64,000 nt of DNA, from assembly GCF_000004195.4 (NCBI RefSeq), contig NC_030680.2:150726663-150790662 (forward strand). The letters are read 5' to 3'. The stretch is from Xenopus tropicalis (Eukaryota; Chordata; Amphibia; Anura; Pipidae). The notes beneath the pieces are model-generated. The model searched no databases. It saw only the letters and a list, made by a program, of their open reading frames with translations, and was not told the origin of the DNA. This document shows, one piece after another, positions 50,501-60,000 of this stretch (position 1 is the first letter of the stretch; each line of letters starts with the position of its first letter). The position numbers were made by a program, and so were the translations under genes.

Positions 50501-53500
50501 AACAGAATGGAATAGTCAGCGACAGCCTGTCCTAAACACACTTTCAAGGGGAAGTTAATCCCATCATTGTTTTCTATTTCACCCAGTTTCAAGTGATACT
50601 TAAACACATAATTGTTTTCCAAGAATGAGCACCAATGCCTCCTAAAATGGCCGCTGGAGCACTTCCGGTTTGGGAAAAATAAAGAGGATTCATGAAATTG
50701 AACAGCCAATTAAATTTCACAAATTTCTCGACAACATTATTGTGACATTTAATAAATGCAAGAATGGTTGTTTTATTCTAAAAAAAAGTTGAGCAAAAGA
50801 TATACCCTTGTACTGTACTAGGTAACGGTTGCTATAGGATGTATATAGATGTATAAATACCGAGATTAACAGGAAGTTAAAGAATTAGAATAGAATAGAA
50901 TTATCCCTTTACCAAACCTCTGGCATTTTGCAAACCCCTCTGCTCTTTGGAAACGCTTTGAGGCAAGTTTCCCCTTTGGCCAATGCCCCCGACTGGTTTG
51001 GAAACGTCCTGACAAAATGCTGTAATGTTGCAAAATAAAAAATGACTTCCTAATTCTGGAGAATATGTTGCTGGGGGGGGGGCATGGGGAAACCAAACTG
51101 CCCCCCCCCATGTTATTGCTGAATCCTGTGCTGTTTCTTGTTGTTATTATAGACACAAGATACACTCCATTATTACTAAAGGTAAAGCGCTCGGTGTGTG
51201 CGAGTGTGTGCTCTGTGGGTCAGGGCTGTATGGCTTCCCATGCACAGAAATACTAACATAACTTGTTCTGCTTTATGAGTTTTGGGCTTTAATACCTACC
51301 CAAGGCCCCCACAGCCCTTTAGCTGAGAAATTCTGTGCCCCAGAAGATGCCCCCCAGTAGCCCCCCATCTTCTGTTGTCGCTAGGGTTGTGTGTGCAAAG
51401 CAACTAAAATACCAGATAGGTTGATTTTGCTCCAGTTTCAGCTTCTCTCCCCCAGGGGAGTGGCCAGCATGCTGGGTGTGGCCTAATTTTCCGCTCATTG
51501 ATTTCTGTTGATTTAATCGTGGGGATGGTGCAATGATCTCCTGATAATTTGCTCCATTGTAGCGGAATTGTAACGTGATAACAATTTGTTTGTTGCAGGG
51601 GAGGACGGACCCTCTCAGATGGGTTTGGAAGACTTGGCCATGTTCCGGGCTGTCCCCACCGCAACCGTATTTTACCCAAGTGATGCCGTATCTACAGAGA
51701 AGGCGGTGGAGTTGGCAGCAAACACAAAGGTATGTGCCAGCATTCTTGCCCCGTTCCTGTCCCTGCTTATTGATTGCGTTTCCATTGTTGGTGGGATCAT
51801 TTGTCCTGATGCCCCTCCCCTTGTACAGTGATGAAAAAGTAACCCCCACCATTCTGTGTTACCTGCTGGGGCTGGTACCTACCCGACTTACCCAGGAGTT
51901 ACCCTCATGTAATAAAACAGTACCTGTACTTGATCCCAACTAAGATATAATTACCCCTTATTGGGGCAGAACAGTCCTATTGGGTTTATTTCATGGTTAA
52001 ATGATTCCCTTTTCTCTGTAATAATAAAACAGTACCTGTACTTGATCCCAACTAAGATATAATTACCCCTTATTGGGGGCAGAACAGTCCTATTGGGTTT
52101 ATTTCATGGTTAAATGATTCCCTTTTCTCTGTAATAATAAAACAGTACCTGTACTTGATCCCAACTAAGATATAATTACCCCTTATTGGGGCAGAACAGT
52201 CCTATTGGGTTTATTTAATGGTTAAATGATTCCCTTTTCTCTGTAATAATAAAACAGTACCTGTACTTGATCCCAACTAAGATATAATTACCCCTTATTG
52301 GGGGCAGAACAGCCCTATTGGGTTTATTTCATGGTTAAATGATTCCCTTTTCTCTGTAATAATAAAACAGTACCTGTACTTGATCCCAACTAAGATATAA
52401 TTACCCCTTATTGGGGCAGAACAGCCCTATTGGGTTTATTTCATGGTTAAATGATTCCCTTTTCTCTGTAATAATAAAACAGTACCTGTACTTGATCCCA
52501 ACTAAGATATAATTACCCCTTATTGGGGCAGAACAGCCCTATTGGGTTTATTTCATGGTTAAATGATTCCCTTTTCTCTGTAATAATAAAACAGTACCTG
52601 TACTTGATCCCAACTAAGATATAATTACCCCTTATTGGGGCAGAACAGCCCTATTGGGTTTATTTCATGGTTAAATGATTCCCTTTTCTCTGTAATAATA
52701 AAACAGTACCTGTACTTGATCCCAACTAAGATATAATTACCCCTTATTGGGGCAGAACAGCCCTATTGGGTTTAATTAATGGTTAATGAAGAGACTGGAA
52801 AATGAAAAGGGGAGGTACCAAATAGAAATATAAGGAATAACAATAGCATTCAAAGTGTAGTGTCACAGAGCAATAGGGTTTGGCTGCCGGGGTCAGTGAC
52901 CCCCATGTGAAAGCTGGAGAGATTTGAACAGAAGGCAAGTAATTAAAAAACTATAACAAATAAATAATGAAGACAAACTGCAAAGCTGCTAGGAATAGTG
53001 AGTTCTCTAACACCCTAAAGGTGAACCATCCCTTTAAGAATTGCCAATCACAAGTACAAATAACATGGCTGTTACCCCCTCACAGTCCCCCACGCCCCCC
53101 CCCCCCCACACACAATATAATTTTCTTTATTTTCTATTACTCAGGGGATTTGCTTCATAAGAACGAGTCGCCCAGAGAATGCTGTTATTTACAGCAGCAC
53201 CGAGGAATTCAAAATCGGACATGCCAAGGTCAGTAGTGAAGAAAACACAGATATTCTTCCCAGGGGGCCAACTGGGTTTGTGTATAACATGGCTGCTCAG
53301 TGGGAACAGCTTCTGTGAGCAAAATGTAACTTCCAGATGTTGATTGGCTCTCTGTAGGGTATAGAAATAGGAAACTGCCATATTGTACAGTATGGGGGTA
53401 CAGCTTATTGTGTGCCCAGAGCATTCCTTCTCTGTATATTTGTATTTATACATATGGGTAGGAGGTGCCATAGTGTTTCCCTTAGACAGTACAGTATGGG

Positions 53501-55191
53501 GGTACAGCTTATTGTGTGCCCAGAGCATTCCCCCTGTATATTTGTATTTATACATATGGGTAGGGGGTGCCATAGTGTTTCCCTTAGACAGTACAGTATG
53601 GGGGTACAGCTTATTGTGTGCCCAGAGCATTCCCCCTGTATACAGTATAGCAGTATTTCTGGCTGTGGGTGGGAGCTGATGATGTTTTTGCCGTTTGGGC
53701 ACAGGTGGTGGCACAGAACAAAGATGATCAGGTGACAGTAATCGGCGCGGGTGTGACCCTGCATGAAGCACTCGCAGCGGCTGAGCAGCTTAAGAAAGGT
53801 AAAAGGAATATAATAATGTAACAATGATAATTGCCCCAAAGCCCTTTCATGTGTAGTAGCTGTAGATGAGAAAGCACTCTTCTTCTATCCCACCCCAGTG
53901 AGCATTATTATCATTAATGGCTTCCACGTTCCATCCCTGCAGATAAAATCAACATCCGAATCATCGACCCGTTCACCATCAAACCGCTGGACAAGAAGAC
54001 GATTGTGGAGAATGCCAAAGCCACCAACGGGCGGTTAATAACTGTGGAGGATCATTACCACGAAGGTAAGTGCCACGCCAGGAACGTTCCCTTTATTCAA
54101 TACAGGTGGTAAAACATTCAGACCCCGCCCTGCTTGTTAGCGACCCTGGTAACCAGATAACGAGGTTTCTAAAGGATGGTTTCTAGAGCCCAACTCACCT
54201 TAGCAACAAGGCAGTGGAATAAATTACCTGAGGGTACCAAACTCCTCCTTATCAGTAAACCTGAGACACAGGCTGCAGTTTGGCTCTGCCCAATACCGCA
54301 TACACTTTGACTTTGACCCAAAATAATTAACAATGCATTATGTTAAAGGGGCGGTCCATCTCTAAGTCTGTTATAGAATGGCCGCTTCTTAGCAACTTTG
54401 CAATTGGTCCTCATTTTTAATTTTTTTTTACCGTTTTTGAATTATTTTCTTTTCCTTTCTGACTCTTTCCCAGTTTCAAAGGGGGGTCGCTGACCCCTGC
54501 AGACAAAACACTATGTCATTGTTATCCTTTCTGTTTATTTCTTATCTTTATATTCAGACCCACTCTATTCATATTCCAGTTTCTTATTGGAGCCACTGCC
54601 TGGTTGCTAGGGTCATTTGGACCCTAGCAACTATAGAGCTGCCAAAATTTCAGACTGCAGTTGCGGAATATAAAGCTAAATAATTAAAAAAAAAAACTAA
54701 AATAATAAAAAATGAAGACCAACTGCAAACTGTCTCAGAATAGAACTTTCTACAACATCCTAAAAGTTACATTTTTGAACATTTACTCCATCCCCCGTAT
54801 GTAATAGAAGGCGCCAAGTTTGCCCTGGAGCAGTATCCCATAGCAACCAATAAGATGTTGGCTTTTAAAGAGGTGAGCAGAACAATCTACCTGCTGATTG
54901 GTTGCTAGGGGTTACTGCTCCGGGGGAAACTTTGAGCAGAGAAAGAGAATAACGGATGAGTTTTCCATCAGAGAGTAAAATTCCCTTCTCTCCTCCCCTC
55001 TAGGCGGCATTGGAGAAGCCGTGGCTGCAGCCGTGGTCGGGGTCCCCGGCATTACTCTGAAATCCTTGGCTGTGTCCCACGTGCCACGTAGCGGCAAGCC
55101 CACCGAGCTGCTCCGGCTGTTTGAAATCGACAGTGAGGCTATCGTGGCGGCTGTGAAAGGGCTGGTGTCCCACGCGACCAACTCCAAGTAA
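32410..55191 (+). CDS. tkt: tkt, transketolase (complete, 14 exons)
   Basis: Transketolase is a cytosolic thiamine-diphosphate enzyme of the non-oxidative pentose phosphate pathway that transfers two-carbon ketol units between sugar phosphates. The exons join in phase to 627 residues (human 623, four extra at the C-terminus). Catalytic and cofactor residues fall at human numbers: His37, His77, the SLGQG loop at 124-128, the GDG motif at 154-156 ending at Asn185, His258, Arg318, Ser345, Glu366 in IAEQNM, His416, Asp424 and Arg474. Order: PP domain (about 1-315), Pyr domain (316-470), C-terminal domain. A canonical AATAAA follows the stop by 73 bases. No frame break was seen. Introns 2, 3, 5, 8 and 10 carry minisatellite arrays, intron 1 carries two, and intron 11 a short one. 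Confidence 0.98.
32535..32622 (+). repeat. Three short tandem copies (about 29 bp) with CACCTG E-boxes
   Basis: The unit gatgtaccacctgcacctgt followed by a G-run of 7-9 occurs three times, starting 18 bases after the exon 1 donor. Each unit holds two CACCTG hexamers. Confidence 0.9.
32623..34878 (+). other. tkt intron 1, first part
   Basis: No exon was seen. A dispersed repeat (gtccatgccccgtagagctt) lies near 34300. A short inverted pair (agccccctgaggcacag and its complement gcctcagggggctt) lies at 33160-33205. Confidence 0.4.
34879..35452. mobile_element. Complete T2-type MITE in tkt intron 1
   Basis: The left end TTAAAGGGGTAGTTCACCTT and right end TGTGAACCATCCCTTTAA are imperfect inverted repeats, both ending in TTAA. 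The interior has the shared blocks tgacaatttgcaattggtct-like and ggctgccggggtcagtgacc. Confidence 0.75.
36102..37104. mobile_element. TACAGGTAT-ended MITE with an internal 112-bp tandem array (family D)
   Basis: The ends read acaggtatagaacccgttat at left and the complement-like ggataagggatcccatacctgt at right, with TA next to each end. Inside, from about 36230 to 37000, is a 112-bp tandem unit (aataaggggtaattatatct, tagttgggatcaagtacagg, tactgttttattattacaga, gaaaagggaatcatttaacc), about 7 copies. Orphan arrays of the same unit occur at 42143, 51910 and 55297. Confidence 0.85.
37105..37840 (+). other. tkt intron 1, unique stretch
   Basis: No exon with supporting splice phase was found; tkt exons 1 and 2 join directly in phase. 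Confidence 0.4.
37841..39338 (+). repeat. About 126-bp minisatellite, family C, about 12 copies
   Basis: The unit is agccttgtgcctttatatgg, ggggcacagaacccctcagt, gactgctaatatccttatca, tttacagtagggggtacatt, atcccttataatacatgagt, gatactcagagttccctgta. The period varies by a few bases with the G-run (2-7). It is the reverse complement of the short arrays at 20288-20820 and 59167-59490. Confidence 0.95.
39339..40950 (+). other. tkt intron 1, final part
   Basis: Mostly unique-looking sequence. A short inverted motif around 40160-40260 was seen but no gene. Confidence 0.35.
40951..41068 (+). CDS. tkt: tkt coding exon 2
   Basis: It completes GSGHPTSC with His37, then encodes [15 protein letters not shown] and [14 protein letters not shown]. 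The donor is AAG|gtaaga. Confidence 0.97.
41458..41532. repeat. 75-bp hairpin in tkt intron 2
   Basis: An 18-bp perfect stem (AAACCTGAGCTGTCAATC with its complement) encloses an AT-rich loop that is itself partly palindromic (attgatataatcaat). It is probably a tiny fold-back repeat. Confidence 0.85.
41980..42093 (+). CDS. tkt: tkt coding exon 3
   Basis: It encodes [16 protein letters not shown] (His77) through [11 protein letters not shown], in phase 0. The donor is CCT|gttagt, a slightly unusual +3 T. Confidence 0.96.
42143..43086 (+). repeat. 112-bp minisatellite, family D, about 8.4 copies (orphan array)
   Basis: The unit is the same as inside the element at 36102-37104. Neither flank shows the TACAGGTAT terminus: the array starts at gttctgcccccaataagggg and stops at atcaagtacagatatgtgcg. 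Confidence 0.95.
43395..43930. mobile_element. T2-type MITE fragments in tkt intron 3
   Basis: Two truncated pieces (43395-43545 and about 43840-43935) carry atattctgagacaatttgca and ctggttgctagggttca blocks. A G-run of 18 lies at 43357-43374. The second piece ends about 30 bases before exon 4. Confidence 0.5.
43966..44063 (+). CDS. tkt: tkt coding exon 4
   Basis: It encodes [20 protein letters not shown] and [12 protein letters not shown], holding the SLGQG cofactor-binding loop. The donor is AG|gtaatg. Confidence 0.97.
44904..44963. mobile_element. 60-bp hAT-like miniature element with 8-bp target duplication
   Basis: The ends TAGGGATGCAC and GTGCATCCCCA are inverted repeats with one mismatch. 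They are flanked on both sides by CAAATAAT (44896-44903 and 44964-44971), an 8-bp target duplication expected of hAT transposons. The interior is ggttcggctgaaccc-like. Confidence 0.85.
45153..45344 (+). CDS. tkt: tkt coding exon 5 (thiamine diphosphate motif)
   Basis: It encodes [20 protein letters not shown] through [12 protein letters not shown], the complete GDG-to-Asn185 thiamine-diphosphate and metal-binding motif, and ends in RCEAFG. The donor is GG|gtaggt. Confidence 0.97.
45361..47290 (+). repeat. 56-bp minisatellite, about 34 copies, filling tkt intron 5
   Basis: The unit is gggggcagaattcaggcacg, gggtgagatgttgggccgaa, ttatagttgggtatat (56 bp). Variant positions (ccgaa/ctgaa, tatag/tagag, tatatgg/taaatgg, attcagg/atttagg) recur in ordered groups, suggesting a higher-order structure. 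Only about 16 bases separate it from exon 5 and about 58 from exon 6. Confidence 0.97.
47349..47467 (+). CDS. tkt: tkt coding exon 6
   Basis: It encodes [18 protein letters not shown] and [16 protein letters not shown]. The acceptor is gcataatgacccccccag and the donor is G|gtaagt. Confidence 0.97.
47585..48085 (-). repeat. About 500-bp interspersed repeat, copy 2, in tkt intron 6
   Basis: This is the reverse complement of 25515-26023, with many substitutions and small indels. A 162-codon minus-strand frame inside it is incidental. Confidence 0.8.
48207..48400 (+). CDS. tkt: tkt coding exon 7
   Basis: It encodes [20 protein letters not shown], with His258, through the linker between the PP and Pyr domains, ending in PPGYKLGEK. 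The donor is AAG|gtgagt. Confidence 0.97.
48768..48932 (+). CDS. tkt: tkt coding exon 8 (catalytic Glu366)
   Basis: It encodes [19 protein letters not shown] (Arg318), DGDTKNST (Ser345) and ends [10 protein letters not shown] with the catalytic Glu366 that activates the cofactor. The donor is ATG|gtaatc. Confidence 0.97.
49060..50045 (+). repeat. 71-bp minisatellite, family B, about 12 copies, in tkt intron 8
   Basis: The unit matches the dcp1a intron array at 18651-19540. The 5' flank is shared too (tctatgggaccaaactgtaa at 49068 and ctatgggaccaaactgtaaa at 18447), so both loci descend from one element rather than from chance satellites. Confidence 0.93.
50207..50363 (+). CDS. tkt: tkt coding exon 9
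   Basis: It encodes [20 protein letters not shown], then [20 protein letters not shown] and SHCGVSI with His416. The donor is G|gtgggt. Confidence 0.97.
51599..51729 (+). CDS. tkt: tkt coding exon 10
   Basis: It encodes [20 protein letters not shown] (Asp424) and [12 protein letters not shown]. The donor is AAG|gtatgt. Confidence 0.97.
51910..52785 (-). repeat. 112-bp minisatellite, family D, about 7.8 copies, inverted (orphan array)
   Basis: This is the reverse complement of the unit at 42143-43086. It has no TACAGGTAT termini. The right edge runs into a T2-type MITE fragment at 52786. Confidence 0.95.
52786..53038. mobile_element. T2-type MITE fragment
   Basis: It carries ggctgccggggtcagtgacc and ends AAAGGTGAACCATCCCTTTAA. 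The left part has been lost where it meets the family D array. Confidence 0.6.
53145..53228 (+). CDS. tkt: tkt coding exon 11
   Basis: It encodes [20 protein letters not shown] (Arg474) and FKIGHAK, in phase 0. The donor is AAG|gtcagt. Confidence 0.97.
53384..53647 (+). repeat. 104-bp minisatellite, family A, about 2.6 copies, in tkt intron 11
   Basis: Same unit as 2921-3635, but two copies carry a short internal deletion (gagcattccccctgtatatt), the only such variant I noticed in the window. Confidence 0.93.
53705..53798 (+). CDS. tkt: tkt coding exon 12
   Basis: It encodes [20 protein letters not shown] and [11 protein letters not shown], at the start of the C-terminal domain. The donor is G|gtaaaa. 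Confidence 0.97.
53943..54065 (+). CDS. tkt: tkt coding exon 13
   Basis: It encodes [20 protein letters not shown] through [12 protein letters not shown]. The donor is G|gtaagt. Confidence 0.97.
54344..54780. mobile_element. T2-type MITE copy in tkt intron 13
   Basis: The left end is TTAAAGGGGCGGTCCATCTC. The interior has gttatagaatggccgcttct and a degenerate ggggtcgctgacccctgcag. The right end is decayed. Confidence 0.6.
55004..55191 (+). CDS. tkt: tkt terminal coding exon 14
   Basis: It encodes [20 protein letters not shown] through [20 protein letters not shown] and ends SHATNSK followed by TAA. Confidence 0.97.
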
Positions 55192-55263
55192 CTCCGCCTC
55201 TTCCCGGTGCCACCATCGCCGCTCTCATAACCCAACGCTTCACTTATTACATTTTTATATTCC

Positions 55264-55269
55264 AATAAA
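55264..55269 (+). terminator. tkt polyadenylation signal
   Basis: This is a canonical AATAAA 73 bases after the stop codon, in ttccAATAAAggctctgag. A 3' UTR of about 100 bases is implied. The family D array starts within 30 bases. Confidence 0.85.
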
Positions 55270-55296
55270 GGCTCTGAGAACAAACGGCTGCTTCCT

Positions 55297-56298
55297 ATTT
55301 AACCATTAAATAAACCCAATAGGGCTGTTCTGCCCCAATAAGGGGTAATTATATCTTAGTTGGGATCAAGTACAGGTACTGTTTTATTATTACAGAGAAA
55401 AGGGAATCATTTAACCATTAAATAAACCCAATAGGGCTGTTCTGCCCCAATAAGGGGTAATTATATCTTAGTTGGGATCAAGTACAGGTACTGTTTTATT
55501 ATTACAGAGAAAAGGGAATCATTTAACCATGAAATAAACCCAATAGGGCTGTTCTGCCCCAATAAGGGGTAATTATATCTTAGTTGGGATCAAGTACAGG
55601 TACTGTTTTATTATTACAGAGAAAAGGGAATCATTTAACCATTAAATAAACCCAATAGGGCTGTTCTGCCCCAATAAGGGGTAATTATATCTTAGTTGGG
55701 ATCAAGTACAGGTACTGTTTTATTATTACAGAGAAAAGGGAATCATTTAACCATGAAATAAACCCAATAGGGCTGTTCTGCCCCAATAAGGGGTAATTAT
55801 ATCTTAGTTGGGATCAAGTACAGGTACTGTTTTATTATTACAGAGAAAAGGGAATCATTTAACCATTAAATAAACCCAATAGGGCTGTTCTGCCCCAATA
55901 AGGGGTAATTATATCTTAGTTGGGATCAAGTACAGGTACTGTTTTATTATTACAGAGAAAAGGGAATCATTTAACCATTAAATAAACCCAATAGGGCTGT
56001 TCTGCCCCAATAAGGGGTAATTATATCTTAGTTGGGATCAAGTACAGGTACTGTTTTATTATTACAGAGAAAAGGGAATCATTTAACCATTAAATAAACC
56101 CAATAGGGCTGTTCTGCCCCCAATAAGGGGTAATTATATCTTAGTTGGGATCAAGTACAGGTACTGTTTTATTATTACAGAGAAAAGGGAATCATTTAAC
56201 CATGAAATAAACCCAATAGGACTGTTCTGCCCCAATAAGGGGTAATTATATCTTAGTTGGGATCAAGTACAGGTACTGTTTTATTATTACAGAGAAAA
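55297..56298 (+). repeat. 112-bp minisatellite, family D, about 9 copies, between converging genes
   Basis: An orphan array of the unit at 42143-43086, without the terminal inverted repeats. It begins just past the tkt poly(A) site and ends about 430 bases before the tmem40 poly(A) signals. Confidence 0.95.
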
Positions 56299-56728
56299 CA
56301 GATTACAATGCAGGATTCTGCTGGAGAAGCTTCATTAACTGATGGGTTTGTAACAAACAGGTTCCCCCATGTCAGTGTTGCTTTAATATTTTATCAGCCC
56401 CCCACCCAGAAGCAGCAGCAGCTCTAGGGGGAACAATGGATTGCAGCACAGTGAAGCTGGGGGATATTAAATCAGAGGAAAAATGTAATTCAGACCCTAA
56501 TTTTGGCACTTGGCTCATTCCACTTCCCACCCTACTGCGGTGGAACAGCCCATAGATATATATATATATATAAAAACACTTGTCTTTACAGTGAGCCAGA
56601 ATGGTTTTCAGGGAGACCCAGACTGGTCCCAGATTCCCCGAGTGTAACTTTATGGGGCCGGTATAGTAGTAATGAGTCCAATGTGGGGTTCCTTCGGGGC
56701 AGACAAAGCGCATTACTGATGGGAGGCT

Positions 56729-56766
56729 TTTATTGCACGGCCAGAGATCAATACATTACATTTATT
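56729..56766 (-). terminator. tmem40 polyadenylation signals (two AATAAA on minus)
   Basis: tttatt on plus at 56729-56734 and 56761-56766 reads AATAAA on the minus strand, about 285-320 bases past the tmem40 stop. Confidence 0.5.
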
Positions 56767-57050
56767 TCTTTTCATACATTAACCATTTGATTCCTCTTCA
56801 AGTAAAGGTTTCAGCAGGAGGTGCAGCCGGAAGTTACACGTGTCCCACAAAGCCATTCTGAATATATCCAAGTGCATGCTGGGACGGATACTGGGCGTCG
56901 GTGTAGAATGTACCATGTTGTGCGGCTCCAACCCCAAAACAGCTTCTGCCCCCCCAGTAACACAGGAATGTGCAATTGGTTTAATTATCCGGTGAAAAAT
57001 ACTTCAGTTCATGATCAGAGAATAAGGGAAGGATTTCCTCAGCTTGGGAT

Positions 57051-57070
57051 CTACTGCTCCTTCTGTAAAC
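57051..57070 (-). CDS. tmem40: tmem40 terminal coding exon
   Basis: After gtgtttttcag the exon completes a Ser codon, encodes LQKEQ and stops at TAG. It is short, but the phase is right and the acceptor is good. Confidence 0.75.
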
Positions 57071-60000
57071 CTGAAAAACACAAAATATCATTATTATCCT
57101 GTCCATATACTCCCTGCTTACTGTGTAAGGGAAACACTATGGCACCTCCTACCCATATGTATAAATACAAATATACAGAGAAGGAATGTTCTGGGCACAC
57201 AATAAGCTGTACCCCCATACTGTACTGTCTAAGGGAAACACTATGGCACCCCCTACCCATATGTATAAATACAAATATACAGAGAAGGAATGTTCTGGGC
57301 ACACAATAAGCTGTACCCCCATACTGTACTGTCTAAGGGAAACACTATGGCACCCCCTACCCATATGTATAAATACAAATATACAGAGAGGGAATGTTCT
57401 GGGCACACAATAAGCTGTACCCCCATACTGTACTGTCTAAGGGAAACACTATGGCACCCCCTACCCATATGTATAAATACAAATATACAGAGAGGGAATG
57501 TTCTGGGCACACAATAAGCTGTACCCCCATACTGTACTGTCTAAGGGAAACACTATGGCACCCCCTACCCATATGTATAAATACAAATATACAGAGAAGG
57601 AATGTTCTGGGCACACAATAAGCTGTACCCCCATACTGTACTGTCTAAGGGAAACACTATGGCACCCCCTACCCATATGTATAAATACAAATAAACAGAG
57701 AAGGAATGTTCTGGGCACACAATAAGCTGTACCCCCATACTGTACTGTCTAAGGGAAACACTATGGCACCTCCTACCCATATGTATAAATACAAATATAC
57801 AGAGAAGGAATGTTCTGGGCACACAATAAGCTGTACCCCCATACTGTACTGTCTAAGGGAAACACTATGGCACCCCCTACCCATATGTATAAATACAAAT
57901 ATACAGAGAAGGAATGTTCTGGGCACACAATAAGCTGTACCCCCATACTGTACTGTCTAAGGGAAACACTATGGCACCCCCTACCCATATGTATAAATAC
58001 AAATATACAGAGAGGGAATGTTCTGGGCACACAATAAGCTGTACCCCCATACTGTACTGTCTAAGGGAAACACTATGGCACCCCCTACCCATATGTATAA
58101 ATACAAATATACAGAGAGGGAATGTTCTGGGCACACAATAAGCTGTACCCCCATACTGTACTGTCTAAGGGAAACACTATGGCACCCCCTACCCATATGT
58201 ATAAATACAAATATACAGAGAGGGAATGTTCTGGGCACACAATAAGCTGTACCCCCATACTGTACTGTCTAAGGGAAACACTATGGCACCCCCTACCCAT
58301 ATATATAAATACAAATATACAGAGAGGGAATGTTCTGGGCACACAATAATCCCACCCTATGAAGTTTCAGTCAGATGAAAACCAGTGAAATGATGCTGAA
58401 AGGGAACAAGACTTACTGGCCAGAGGCGATTTCCTGAGAAGAGGTAGAAAAGCTTCGATAACTGTCCTTATTCGGTAAACTAGAGGAAACAGTATATAAT
58501 AATAATAATAAATTAGTGCTGATAATGGGGAAAAATGTGCAATTTGACTAAACCTGTCCCCTTGTTATGTCAGGCCACGCCCCCAATCCTCTAGGCCACA
58601 CCCCTAGCAGACGCTTGTAAGAATAATCATATCCCTTAATGCAGGACTTTAATGCTGCTCAGGGAACAGATCCCAACAGTGGATCATGTACATTATAAAT
58701 CAGTGACTTACCTAAACCAAAATAGATCCCAATGGTTTCTAGGGAAGCAAAAGCGAGTAACCCGATCCCAGCCGAAACGGTCCAATCTGCAGAGAGGGAA
58801 ATAAAAACAGGACAAATGAGGTCACCTGACCCACCTGGGTGTGCCCCCAATCCGCCCCTCAGCCCCGCCTATTTTGCATGATGCCCCACCCCTTCTCAGC
58901 TTCACATACACACTCTTTTCCAAACATTAACCAATACAATACCTACAATACCTTCCCCAGCCTGTGACTGTGACTCCCCCTGCAGTTCCCAGCATGCCTT
59001 GGGATGCAGATCTTCTAACCAATGGATCTCATTCTTTTACCTGAGTAATTGTATGAAGAGATCAGCGAGGCGCCAACCGCAAAGCAAATGATAATAAAGT
59101 GAAAAAACTCATCTGTAAAGCAGAAAAGAAAAACAAATCATACAAGCATTATAGATTTATTGTACATTTTGTACCCCCTACTGTAAATGATAAGGATATT
59201 AGCAGTCACTGAGGGGTTCTGTGCCCCCCATATAAAGGCACAAGGCTGCAGGCTGAGTTATACAGGGAACTCTGAGTATCACTCATGTATTATAAGGGAT
59301 AATGTACCCCCTACTGTAAATGATAAGGATATTAGCAGTCACTGAGGGGTTCTGTGCCCCCCATATAAAGGCACAAGGCTGCAGGCTGAGTTATACAGGG
59401 AACTCTGAGTATCACTCATGTATTATAAGGGATAATGTACCCCCTACTGTAAATGATAAGGATATTAGCAGTCACTGAGGGGTTCTGTCACTTTCTTACC
59501 ATCCTTTCTGATGCCCCAGTACTTCCTGTTCCTGTGCCGAGGTCCATCAACTGTTGGTTTCCAAAATGACGAAGAAAGACAAAAAGGGAGAACATTATAC
59601 TTTACATATATTTGTATAAAATGCATTATAAATATAAATTATTGGAAACCTTTTATTGTTTGTGTATTGAATATTATATTTAAATATCACCAATATCTGA
59701 AAGGGGTATGAGGTCTGTTACACTGGGGAGCATGGGGGTTACCTGTATCGGCCACATGATGCTTCTCCATTTCCTTCTTCTTCTTGTCTTTCTCTCTGCT
59801 TCTCTCTGGGGACAGAACATTCCATGTTACTCACAGTACAGGTGTGGGATCCCTTATCCGGAAACCTTATCCAGAAAGCTCCAAATTATGGAAAGCCCAT
59901 CTCCCATAGACTCCATTTTAACCAAGTAATTTTGAATTTTAAAACTGATTTCCCTTTTCTCTGTAATAATAAAACAGTACCTGTACTTGATCCCAACTAA

